The position numbers and the translations under genes were made by a program. Below, piece by piece: positions 27,758 to 35,464 of a stretch of 64,000 bases of DNA. Source of the DNA: Neoroseomonas lacus (GTDB lineage Bacteria; Pseudomonadota; Alphaproteobacteria; Acetobacterales; Acetobacteraceae); contig NZ_BMKW01000001.1 of assembly GCF_014644535.1 (NCBI RefSeq), forward strand, positions 62,001 to 126,000, read 5' to 3'. The stretch's first letter is position 1. The number at the start of each line of letters is the position of its first letter. Below the pieces are notes generated by a model. The model made no database searches, was not told the origin of the DNA, and saw only the letters and a list, made by a program, of their open reading frames with translations.

Positions 27758-29605
27758 TTACGCGGCCGCGGTCGCCTCGGCGTTCAGTTCCTCGGCGGTC
27801 ACCTGGCGGTCGGTGACCTTGGCCAGTTCGATCATGAAATCGACGACCTTTTCCTCGAACAGCGGGGCGCGGAGATTCTCGGCGGCCTGCGGGTTTTTGC
27901 GGAAGAACTCCAGCACCTGCTGCTCCTGGCCCGGATAGCGCGAGGCTTCCTGGAACACAGCACGCTGCATCTCTTCCTGGCCGACCTGGACATTGTTGGT
28001 GCGGCCGATCTCCGACAGCATCAGCCCCAGGCGGATACGACGCTCGGCGATCGTGCGGTATTCCGCCTTCAGCGTCTCCTCGTCCTTGCCCTTGTCGTCC
28101 TCGTCGAGGCGGCCGGCCTTGAGGTCGGCCTCGACGCGCTGCCAGATCTGGGTGAACTCGGCCTCCACCATGCTCTCAGGCACCGGGAAGCTGGCCTTCT
28201 CGGCCAGGCTGTCGAGCAGGGCGCGCTTCAGCTTCAGCCGCGCCAGGCCGTCATATTCGCGCTGCAGCGAGGAGCGGATCGCCTCCTTCAGCGCGGCGAG
28301 GTCGGCCATGCCGACGGTCTTGGCCAGCTCGTCGTCGACCGCGCGCGGGGTGCGGGTCTTGAGCGCCTTGGCGTCGATGGTGAAGCGGGCATGCTTGCCG
28401 GCCAGTTCGGCCGAGCCGTAGTCGCCCGGGAACACCACATTGATGTCGCGCGATTCGCCCGGCGCCATGCCGTCCATCTGCTCGGTGAAGCCGGGGATGA
28501 AGCCCTGGCCGCCGACCTCGATGGGCATGTCGGTGGCCGTGCCGCCGGCGAAGATGCGCGCCTCGGGCTCCTCGGCGCCGGCGAAGACCCGGACCGGGCC
28601 GACGCGCAGCGTCATGTCGACCGGCACGCCGGCCGGCAGCTGCGCGATGATGATCGGCTGCACCTGCACCGGGGCCGGCCCGTCGGCGAGCGTCGCCGTG
28701 ATGCCGTCATCGTCGCTGCCGAGCGCCGACTTCTTGTGGTGATAGACGACGTCGCACCCTTCGGCGGCCTCGTTGAAGCCGAAGCGGACGACGCCCGCCG
28801 CCGGCAGCGCGCCGTCGACGATCCGCAGCCGCGTCACCATGGTCAGCACGTCGGCGGCCTTGACCGGCACATCGGTGGCGCTGCCGGGCCGCAGGCGCAG
28901 GACACCCTTCTCATCGGGCGTGCCCGTCACTTTCACGTCGAAATAGGGACGCCCGGCCTCGCTGCCGATCGCCGCGATCTCGCTCTCGAGGCCGCTGGTG
29001 ACCTCGAGCGTCCAGCCGGTCGGCACCTCGCCGGGCTTGCCGGGACGCGCGCCAAGGCCGGGGCCGTTCTTCAGCAGGTCGGCCGGCAGGCGGCCGGTGA
29101 AGTCGCAGACCAGCACGTCACCGGTAGTGGCCGGGCGCGGCTCGGCATCGGCCAGCTCGCCATTACGCTCGGCGATGGTGGCGAGGGTCTTGTCGATCAC
29201 CTCGTCGGTCGGCTCGGCCTTCAGGCGCTCGAGCGCGATACCGGAGAAATCGGGCATCGGCACATCCGGCAGGACCTCGAGATCCATGCGGTATTCAAGG
29301 TCGGCGCCCTCGGCGAAGTTCGTCAGTTCGATCTTCGGCTGCATCGCGGGCTTGAGGCCACGATCGGTGACCACCTGACGCGAGGTGTCGGTGACAGACT
29401 GCTCCAGCACCTCCCCCAGCACGGCGGAGCCATAGCGCTGCTTGACCACCGACATCGGCACCTTGCCGGGGCGGAACCCGGGCATGGTGACCGTTTTGGC
29501 GATCTCGGCGAGCCGCTTGTCGCGCGAGGCGGAAATATCCGCCGCGGTGACAGTGACGGAGTAGGCGCGCTTCAGCCCGTCATTCGCGAGCTCGGTGACC
29601 TGCAT
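27758..29605 (-). CDS. tig: Trigger factor with a large insertion in the PPIase domain
   Basis: 615 residues, against about 430-450 for normal trigger factors. The ribosome-binding domain is intact (signature GFRPGKVP at residues 43-50). The FKBP-type PPIase domain starts at GDVLVCDFTGRL (162-173) and resumes at FAGGTATDMPIEVGGQGFIPGF (352 on; quoted in part), ending near DAKALK (about 416). Between them lie about 175 additional residues (174-349) with no recognised fold, in frame and with native codon use. The C-terminal chaperone arms (about 425-600) look normal. It binds nascent chains at the ribosome exit. The ATG at 29605 (MQVTELANDG) matches the family start. A tRNA-Leu gene lies directly upstream and an intrinsic terminator downstream. 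Confidence 0.93.
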   Translation of the reverse strand: MQVTELANDGLKRAYSVTVTAADISASRDKRLAEIAKTVTMPGFRPGKVPMSVVKQRYGSAVLGEVLEQSVTDTSRQVVTDRGLKPAMQPKIELTNFAEGADLEYRMDLEVLPDVPMPDFSGIALERLKAEPTDEVIDKTLATIAERNGELADAEPRPATTGDVLVCDFTGRLPADLLKNGPGLGARPGKPGEVPTGWTLEVTSGLESEIAAIGSEAGRPYFDVKVTGTPDEKGVLRLRPGSATDVPVKAADVLTMVTRLRIVDGALPAAGVVRFGFNEAAEGCDVVYHHKKSALGSDDDGITATLADGPAPVQVQPIIIAQLPAGVPVDMTLRVGPVRVFAGAEEPEARIFAGGTATDMPIEVGGQGFIPGFTEQMDGMAPGESRDINVVFPGDYGSAELAGKHARFTIDAKALKTRTPRAVDDELAKTVGMADLAALKEAIRSSLQREYDGLARLKLKRALLDSLAEKASFPVPESMVEAEFTQIWQRVEADLKAGRLDEDDKGKDEETLKAEYRTIAERRIRLGLMLSEIGRTNNVQVGQEEMQRAVFQEASRYPGQEQQVLEFFRKNPQAAENLRAPLFEEKVVDFMIELAKVTDRQVTAEELNAEATAAA

Positions 29606-29651
29606 CGAGGGACGTCCATCCAAAAGGCTAGAGAAAACCAGCGGCGCCGAT

Positions 29652-29736
29652 TGGTGCGGGCGAAGGGAGTCGAACCCCCACGGCTTGCGCCACTGGAACC
29701 TAAATCCAGCGTGTCTACCAGTTCCACCACGCCCGC
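29652..29736 (-). tRNA. tRNA-Leu, anticodon UAG
   Basis: 85 bases with a seven-base-pair acceptor stem (GCGGGCG with CGCCCGC), anticodon stem CTGGA/TCCAG around the loop TTTAGGT (anticodon TAG), a long variable arm typical of leucine tRNA, a T-arm with GGTTCGACTCC and an encoded 3' CCA after discriminator A. It reads CUA and possibly other CUN codons. It lies 46 bases upstream of tig on the same strand. Confidence 0.95.
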
Positions 29737-29912
29737 CCACGGAGGCGCCGCGCGGCGGAGAGGCGCGGGATGTAGCGCAGGACGCTCGGCTTTCCAAGGC
29801 ATGGCTGCACGATGACAGCCCAAAAGGCCTCGCCGGCCCCCTGCCGAGACCGGGCGCCGGGCCGCATTCGCGCCGGAACGGAGCCTGACACACCCTCGGC
29901 GCGGCGTGGCGT

Positions 29913-31175
29913 TCAACCGCAGCAGGCCGCGGCACGCTGCTCCAGATAGGCCCGTTCGCGCGCATTGCGGGTCAGGCCGGCGGCACGGCTGAACGAGGCC
30001 CGGGCCTCCGCGAAGCGGCCCGCACGGAACAGGAAGTCGCCTTTTGCGGCGGGCAGCGGTGCGTAGTCGCGCAACGAGCCCTCCGCCTCGATCGCCGCCA
30101 GCAAGGCCAGCCCGGCCGGCGGGCCGAAGGCCATGCTGTGGGCAATGGCCCGGTTCAGGTCGACCACTGGCGAGGGCATCGCCACCGCCAGCCGGTCATA
30201 GAGGCCGGCAATGCGCGACCAGTCGGTCGCCTCGGCACTCGCCGCCCTGGCGTGGCAGGCGGCAAGCGCGGCTTGCAGGGCATAAGGCCCCTCCCCGCCG
30301 CCCAGCGCCTCGGCGCGGTCGAGCGCGGCCAGGCCATGGCTGATCAGCGGCCGGTCCCAGCGGGTGCGATTCTGCGCCGGCAGCGGCACCAGCGCGCCAT
30401 CGGCCGCCGTTCGCGCCGGCAGGCGCGACGCCTGCAACTCCATCAGGGCGAGCAGGCCGAAGACCTCCGGTTCCTCCGGCATGAGGCCGGCCAGGATGCG
30501 ACCCAACCGGGCCGCCTCGGCACACAGCGCCGGGCGGATCAGGTCGTCGCCCGCCGTCGCGGCGTAGCCTTCGTTGAAAATCAGGTAGAGCACCTCAAGC
30601 ACCGAGGCGAGGCGGCCGTGGCGCTCCTGGCCGCGCGGCACCGCATAGCGCAGGCCCGCGTCGGCGAGCGTCCGTTTCGCCCGCACGATGCGCTGGGCGA
30701 TCGTCGCCTCGTTCGAGAGGAAGGCGCGGGCGATCTCCGCCGTGGTGAGCCCGCCAACCAAGCGCAGGGTGAGGGCCGCGCGCGCCTCGGCGGCGAGCAG
30801 CGGATGGCAGGCGGTGAAGACCAGCGCGAGCAGCTCGTCGCCATAGTCGTCGTCCAGGGCTGCTTCCATCGCCTCAGTAGTGGTGTCGCGCTCCTGTTCG
30901 ATGTCGCGGGCGATCTCGGCATGTTTGCGTACCAGCATGCGCTGCCGGCGAAGGCGGTCGATGGCGCGGCGCTTGGCCGCGGCCATCAACCAAGCCCCGG
31001 GCCGGTCCGGAACGCCGCTGCGCGGCCATTCGGCGAGCGCCGTCACCAGCGCGTCCTGGGCCAGTTCCTCGGCGAGGTCGAGGCTGCGGACCAAGCGAAC
31101 GAGGCCGCCCATGAACCTCGCACGCTCGATTCGGAAGACCGCCTCGATGGCTTGTTGGATATCCGTCTCCGCCAC
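29913..31175 (-). CDS. ECF sigma factor, ECF42-type with C-terminal DUF6596/TPR-like domain
   Basis: 420 residues, more than twice the length of a minimal ECF sigma factor. Region 2 covers about residues 10-85 (LVRSLDLAEELAQDALVTALAEWP, RPGAWLMAAAKRRAIDRLRR in part) and region 4 about 125-175 (LTLRLVGGLTTAEIARAFLS, IAQRIVRAKRTL). A long helical C-terminal domain follows, starting near VLEVLYLIFNEGYA and containing DLNRAIAHSMAFGP, as in ECF42 sigma factors. Those factors usually lack an anti-sigma factor and occur with DGPF/YCII proteins; one is encoded 720 bases upstream at 31897-32319 on the same strand. The C-terminal domain is thought to modulate activity. Confidence 0.9.
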   Translation of the reverse strand: MAETDIQQAIEAVFRIERARFMGGLVRLVRSLDLAEELAQDALVTALAEWPRSGVPDRPGAWLMAAAKRRAIDRLRRQRMLVRKHAEIARDIEQERDTTTEAMEAALDDDYGDELLALVFTACHPLLAAEARAALTLRLVGGLTTAEIARAFLSNEATIAQRIVRAKRTLADAGLRYAVPRGQERHGRLASVLEVLYLIFNEGYAATAGDDLIRPALCAEAARLGRILAGLMPEEPEVFGLLALMELQASRLPARTAADGALVPLPAQNRTRWDRPLISHGLAALDRAEALGGGEGPYALQAALAACHARAASAEATDWSRIAGLYDRLAVAMPSPVVDLNRAIAHSMAFGPPAGLALLAAIEAEGSLRDYAPLPAAKGDFLFRAGRFAEARASFSRAAGLTRNARERAYLEQRAAACCG

Positions 31176-31323
31176 GCCGCCGGTTTAGCCCATTTTCGCT
31201 GACGCGGCACCGCGCCCAGGCCCGCTTCCGGCGAGTCACGGCGGGGTGAGATGACAGGACGGACGCCACGGGTGCAGCAATTCCCACCCTGCGGGGTTCA
31301 ACACCCATGAAGGCGAGGCCAGC

Positions 31324-31737
31324 ATGACAGCGAGGACGACCGAGGCGCCGGAATCGGGGCCGATCGCCTCCCCCTCCGACCTGATCGATGCCCGGATCAG
31401 GGAACTGGGCGACTGGCGGGGCGCGATGCTCGCGCGGGTGCGCCGGCTCATCAGGCAGGCCGACCCGGCCGTGGTCGAGGAGTGGAAGTGGCGCGGCGTG
31501 CCGGTCTGGTCGCGCGCAGGGATCATCTGCACCGGCGAGACCTACAAGGCCGTCGTGAAGCTGACCTTCGCCAAGGGCGCGTCACTGGAGGACCCGTCCG
31601 GGCTGTTCAATGCCAGCCTGGAGGGCAACACCCGGCGCGCAATAGACCTCCGTGAGGTCGATTCGATCAATGAGGAGGCGTTGCAGGCGCTGGTCCGCGC
31701 CGCCATCGCGCTGAACCTGGCGAAGCCGAAGCGGTGA
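31324..31737 (+). CDS. DUF1801 domain protein
   Basis: 137 residues. It contains the YdhG-like/DUF1801 pattern: RVRRLIRQADPAVVEEWKWRGVPVW (quoted in part), a strand with GIICTGETYKAVVKLTFAKGA, then a short helix after DLREVDSINEEALQALVRAA. Small proteins of this fold (SCP2/YdhG-like) are of unknown function and are often encoded next to DGPF proteins and ECF42-type sigma genes. It is divergent from the sigma gene and lies between it and the DGPF gene. Confidence 0.75.
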   Translation: MTARTTEAPESGPIASPSDLIDARIRELGDWRGAMLARVRRLIRQADPAVVEEWKWRGVPVWSRAGIICTGETYKAVVKLTFAKGASLEDPSGLFNASLEGNTRRAIDLREVDSINEEALQALVRAAIALNLAKPKR

Positions 31738-31896
31738 ATCGCGGCGGGGCCGGCCGGGCTACCCTGCCCGGCCGCGACACGGGCGCCGTCAGTCCCGCAG
31801 GCAGCGGGACCGGCGATCGCCCACCTCCGGGCGTCGGGGGGGTCGCCCGGAGGTCGGAAGCGACACACGGGGCGACGCATGCGCGCCGTGCCCCGG

Positions 31897-32319
31897 TCAA
31901 CGCCGGGCGATGGAATCGCGGGCGCGGTCGTGGATCTCGGCGACCTCGGGCGTCAGCGCCTCGCTGAAATCGGCCATTTCGTAGAGCGGGCGGATCTCGA
32001 TCTCGCTCGGGCCGGGCATCGGGTTGGGGCAGCGCTTCACCCATTCGACCGCCTCGGCCATGTCCTTGACCTCCCAGATCCAGTAACCGGCCACCAATTC
32101 GCGGGTCTCGGCGAAGGGCCCGTCGATGACCCGGCGTGCAGGCCCGTCGAAGGCCACGCGCTTTCCCTGCCCGCTCGGCTTCAGACCGTCGCCGGCCAGC
32201 ATGAGGCCGGCCTTGGCCAGCTCCTCGTTGAAGCGGCCCATCGCCTCGAGCAGGTCGGTCGAGGGCATCATGCCCGCCTCGCTGTCGGTCGTCGCCTTCA
32301 CCATCACCATCACACGCAT
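31897..32319 (-). CDS. YCII-related DGPF-domain protein
   Basis: 140 residues. The start MRVMVMVKATTDSEAG is preceded by AAGGAG at about eight bases (ATG at 32319). The diagnostic block is VIDGPFAETRELVAGYWIWE with the D-G-P-F motif that names the family, followed by MAEAVEWVKRCPNPM. The fold is a ferredoxin-like alpha/beta dimer. DGPF proteins are the standard genomic partners of ECF42-type sigma factors, such as the one at 29913-31175, and probably belong to its regulon or respond to its signal. The biochemical role is unknown. Confidence 0.88.
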   Translation of the reverse strand: MRVMVMVKATTDSEAGMMPSTDLLEAMGRFNEELAKAGLMLAGDGLKPSGQGKRVAFDGPARRVIDGPFAETRELVAGYWIWEVKDMAEAVEWVKRCPNPMPGPSEIEIRPLYEMADFSEALTPEVAEIHDRARDSIARR

Positions 32320-32528
32320 CGGGGTGTCTCCTTGTCGGCGGGCGGCCGCCACGGCCGTCCTGCCCACACGACGAATGGCGGGCGGCCGGATCGACAGCCG
32401 GGACGAAAAGAATCAACGGCCCGTGCTGGCCGATCCGGGGCGCCGCGACCGCAGGCAGGCCGCCCCGAGGCCTAGCAACTGCCGAAGCGCCATCCCGGCG
32501 CAGCGCCACAGCATCACATCCACCGCCA

Positions 32529-33752
32529 TCACGCGCCGGGATCCCGGCGCCGCGCAACCGACATGGTCGCGAGGTGGGAGGAGATGACGACATTCATCGC
32601 CTCGTCGCGGTCGGCCAGCAGGCGGCGCCAGCCCGCGGCATCCTCGATAATCGAGTTGCGCAGCAACAGGTCGGTCTTGAGGTAGGGGAAGCCCATCTCC
32701 TCGACCAATTCGCGCCAGAACGCGTGGGTGGCATTGACTGGCCGCCGGTGCAGCGCCCAGCCCATCATTGCCGCCTCGGCCGGGCTGTCGCGCGGGATGT
32801 CGCGGAACAGGAAGGGGTAGAGCGCGCGGAGCCGGCGCCGAGCCGAATCCTGCTGCAAGGCGGCACGCTCGATCGTCTCATAGCCGCACCAGGCCGCCAC
32901 CGCATGGCCCCGGCGACGCATCCAGGCGCTGAGGCGCACCTCGCCATTGCGGATGGTGCGGCGCTTGCTGGCCGTGACGGTGCAGCCGTCGAGGAAGCGC
33001 AGCAGGTCGGCCACCACCGGCCGCCCGCGGGCGAGCAGAAAGTAGGACTGAAGATGCGGCCGCGGCGCCAGGTTCTCGGTCAGGCCGAACAGGCCGTGGC
33101 CGGCCGCGCGCATGGCGGCGAGTATTGGCGCCTTGTCGCGGAACGGGCCGCAGACGCTGTCATTCGCCAGCAGCAGCTCCTGCATCATTGGCGCGGTCCG
33201 GCGCAGCAGCGGCGCCACGTCGTGCCAAGCACCGAAATCGAGCCCGTGATTGCGCCGCACCACCACCAGCGCGCAAAGCGCGCGCAGCCGCGCCAGCGCC
33301 ACTGGCGGGACGCCCGGCGCCGAGCTGATGAAGACCACAGCAAATCCGTTGGCGCGCAGTTGCTCGATCCGCCGCAGGACCATGCCGCTGACCGCGGCGA
33401 CCGGGGCGTAATGCACGAAGGCCGCGACCGACGGGGCCCGGGCGAGCCCCGGCGCGCCGTTGTGGATGGCGAGCAGTCGCGGCGTGTCGTTGACCGCCTC
33501 GGCGAGGTCGGCGCGCAGGGCCGCGAGCTCCTCGCGCAGCGCGGCGAGACCGGCACGCAGCACCGAGCCCTCGAAGCGCGGCCGCCGCAGGAAGGAGCGC
33601 GCCCGCAGCCAGGGGGAGATGCGGCGGTCGGGACGGTCGACCACGGGCGAGAGGCCGCGTTTCGGGAGCGCCGACCCGTCGGCGAGCGGCAGCGGCTCAG
33701 CCCAGGGCAGGCGGTCCGCGGTGCTGAAGAGGGAGCTGGTCGGCATGTCCAT
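32529..33752 (-). CDS. RgpF-like rhamnan synthesis F family protein
   Basis: 407 residues. From about residue 105 it follows the RgpF/rhamnan synthesis F pattern: VAAFVHYAPVAAVSGMVLRRI, a central VVVRRNHGLDFGAWHDV, LLLANDSVCGPF and a late WALHRRPVNATHAFWRELVEEMGFPYLKTDLLLRN stretch (cited in part). Such proteins take part in assembling rhamnose-containing or related surface polysaccharides, possibly as glycosyltransferases. No polysaccharide cluster is nearby, so it is an isolated gene. The upstream 33791-33811 palindrome may be its regulatory site. The N-terminal 100 residues are less conserved, and the exact start (33752) is moderately sure. Confidence 0.75.
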   Translation of the reverse strand: MDMPTSSLFSTADRLPWAEPLPLADGSALPKRGLSPVVDRPDRRISPWLRARSFLRRPRFEGSVLRAGLAALREELAALRADLAEAVNDTPRLLAIHNGAPGLARAPSVAAFVHYAPVAAVSGMVLRRIEQLRANGFAVVFISSAPGVPPVALARLRALCALVVVRRNHGLDFGAWHDVAPLLRRTAPMMQELLLANDSVCGPFRDKAPILAAMRAAGHGLFGLTENLAPRPHLQSYFLLARGRPVVADLLRFLDGCTVTASKRRTIRNGEVRLSAWMRRRGHAVAAWCGYETIERAALQQDSARRRLRALYPFLFRDIPRDSPAEAAMMGWALHRRPVNATHAFWRELVEEMGFPYLKTDLLLRNSIIEDAAGWRRLLADRDEAMNVVISSHLATMSVARRRDPGA

Positions 33753-33790
33753 CGAAGGGGCCTCGATCTGTCAGGGAGCGAGGTTGTTAT

Positions 33791-33811
33791 ACGTGGGACT
33801 TTTTCCCACGT
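33791..33811. promoter_or_regulatory. Palindrome upstream of the RgpF-like gene
   Basis: Perfect eight-base-pair inverted repeat (arms ACGTGGGA and TCCCACGT) with a five-base loop, 39 bases before the RgpF-like start codon and in locally AT-rich sequence. The minus-strand reading GTGGGAAAAAG resembles the palindrome at 36357-36373. It may be an operator for a shared regulator, or part of a hairpin. Confidence 0.4.
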
Positions 33812-34087
33812 CTATTGAACAGGCGCGCCGCTCACACTTCGTAACCCTTCGGCGCAGGCGGACACGGCGCCGCTCAGGCCGCCCGGATGGCGCGCGTTAC
33901 GCTGCACGGCATTCGTGCGAGGCCACTGTCGGGGGAGGCTGCTTGAGAGGTCCGGCACCGGTTCACAGGCAATCGGGCCGCCGAACCGGCACGATGTCGC
34001 CGATCGGCCCGTCGGGCTGGGGCGCGCCGGTGCTGCCCGGTCGGACAATGACTTGGCCCGGCAGCGGGGCCAATGCGCGCCGTGGTG
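33812..34087. other. Intergenic region upstream of the RgpF-like gene
   Basis: Together with 33753-33790 this forms a 335-base gap between the DUF5666 gene (which ends at 34088) and the RgpF-like gene. Apart from the palindrome at 33791-33811 I see no gene or repeat here. It holds the 3' region of the DUF5666 gene's upstream neighbour in transcription and the RgpF-like promoter. Confidence 0.4.
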
Positions 34088-35464
34088 TCAGCGCGGTGGC
34101 GGGGCCGCTCCACCGGGCGGCAGGGACAGGCCGCCACCGCTGGGCTGGAGTGGCGGGAAGGAGGGCGCGTCGCCGGACCGGGAAGGCCGGTTCCCACGCC
34201 CCATCGGCAATGCGCCGCGGCCACTGCCCGGCGCCGCTGCGCCGCGACCGCCATCACGGATCGGCCCGCTGCCCGGCACCGGGGCGGGTTGGCCCGCATG
34301 ACCAGGCATTCCGCCGGGGCCGCCGCTCCGGTCCGCCCCCATGGAAAGCGCCGGGCCAGGTCCTTCCCGCCGCAGGCCGGTGGCGCGGAAGCCACCGCCG
34401 GGTTGGCGCTCGAATTCCACTACGGCGCGCCGCGGCGCCGCCGCACCAAGGCCCGCCTCGCCCGGCAACAGCGGGCCGGCCCCGAGCCGTACCCCGCCCG
34501 CCACCGCCACCGCATAGGATTCAACGAGGATCCGCCGGGTCGTCGCCGGGAAGGCCGCCGCCGGGTCGCTCGCCAGCCGGTCGGGTTGCAATCGGGCATC
34601 GGCCAGCGCGCCGGCGCGGTAGCGGCCGGTGGCGGTGGCGAAGCCGCTCGCCTCGACCGGCCCGTTGGGCTGCAGGTCCAGGCCGCCGATCCGCAGCCGG
34701 CCGTCGCGCAACGTCGCCTGGCCGCGCACCAGCACCTCCCCCGGCGCGCGTCGGTCCAGCCTCGTGGCCTGCACCACGCCATCCGGCCCGCGCAGGCCGC
34801 TGACCGAGAGCCATTGGCCGACCACCGGGTGCCGCTCGCCCAGGGTCGTGGCGGCAAGCTGCACCGGCTGGCCGGCGACGCGCAGCCGGCCATCGGTGCC
34901 GACCGCCTCGACCGGACCGGAGACCTCCTGGCGCAATTCGACACTGCGCGCGGCCAGCGCCATGCCGCTGCCTGCGGCATCGATGACGGCGAGCTGGCCG
35001 GCCCGCAGCGCGCTGGGGGCAATGGGCTGGCCGTCCAGCGTCACCGGCACGGCGGGGTCCAGCGCCACCTCCACCCCACCCAGGCAGATGCTGGCAAAGC
35101 CGGTGATGACGGCGACGATGCCGGTACCGCCGATGCCACGGTCGGCGATCCGCGCGGGCGCGCCGGTGCCGCCGATCCCGCGGTCGGCGATGGCAATCGG
35201 CGCCCCGGTGCCGCCAATGCCGCGATCGGCGAGCGGCGGGCCGTCATCGGGGCCGAGCCGGCACAGGCCCGCCGTGGTCGTCATCGGTGGCGGCACGCTG
35301 GCGGCGCAGGCACCCAGCAGGAGCAGGCCGGCCAAGCCCATGGCCCCGGACCATCGCCCGAGCCGAGGCGAGCGGCCCACACCACCATCCGGCGGCGTGC
35401 CCTGGGGCGACCGGTTGGGAGCCGCCGGCGGCAGGGCGGAAAGCGCCCTATGCCTTGGGCGCAT
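34088..35464 (-). CDS. DUF5666 domain lipoprotein with GIGGTG repeats
   Basis: About 458 residues from the ATG at 35464; in-frame ATG codons at 35476 and nearer the lipobox make the start uncertain. The segment MGLAGLLLLGAC is a lipoprotein-type signal, but it lies some 40 residues in from 35464. After it come three copies of a 14-residue repeat beginning ADRGIGGTG, then the DUF5666 unit VITGFASICLGGVEVALDP, followed by several OB-like beta repeats (VSGPVEAVGTDGRLRVAG and similar). The last 100 residues are Gly/Pro-rich and low complexity. It overlaps the DUF6502 gene by 17 bases, a pairing seen elsewhere in proteobacteria. It is probably an exported or periplasmic beta-rich protein of unknown role. 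Confidence 0.7.
   Translation of the reverse strand: MRPRHRALSALPPAAPNRSPQGTPPDGGVGRSPRLGRWSGAMGLAGLLLLGACAASVPPPMTTTAGLCRLGPDDGPPLADRGIGGTGAPIAIADRGIGGTGAPARIADRGIGGTGIVAVITGFASICLGGVEVALDPAVPVTLDGQPIAPSALRAGQLAVIDAAGSGMALAARSVELRQEVSGPVEAVGTDGRLRVAGQPVQLAATTLGERHPVVGQWLSVSGLRGPDGVVQATRLDRRAPGEVLVRGQATLRDGRLRIGGLDLQPNGPVEASGFATATGRYRAGALADARLQPDRLASDPAAAFPATTRRILVESYAVAVAGGVRLGAGPLLPGEAGLGAAAPRRAVVEFERQPGGGFRATGLRREGPGPALSMGADRSGGPGGMPGHAGQPAPVPGSGPIRDGGRGAAAPGSGRGALPMGRGNRPSRSGDAPSFPPLQPSGGGLSLPPGGAAPPPR
35102..35230 (-). repeat. Three tandem 42-base repeats inside the DUF5666 gene
   Basis: Three consecutive units of 42 bases each encode 14 residues starting ADRGIGGTG. The units are nearly identical at both DNA and protein level in their first 27 bases and drift after it. 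They lie between the lipobox and the first DUF5666 domain. Confidence 0.8.

Noticed and set aside
29652..29736. tRNA-Leu as attachment site of an integrated element
   Set aside because: No integrase gene, no partial duplicate of the tRNA 3' end, and ordinary core genes on both sides.
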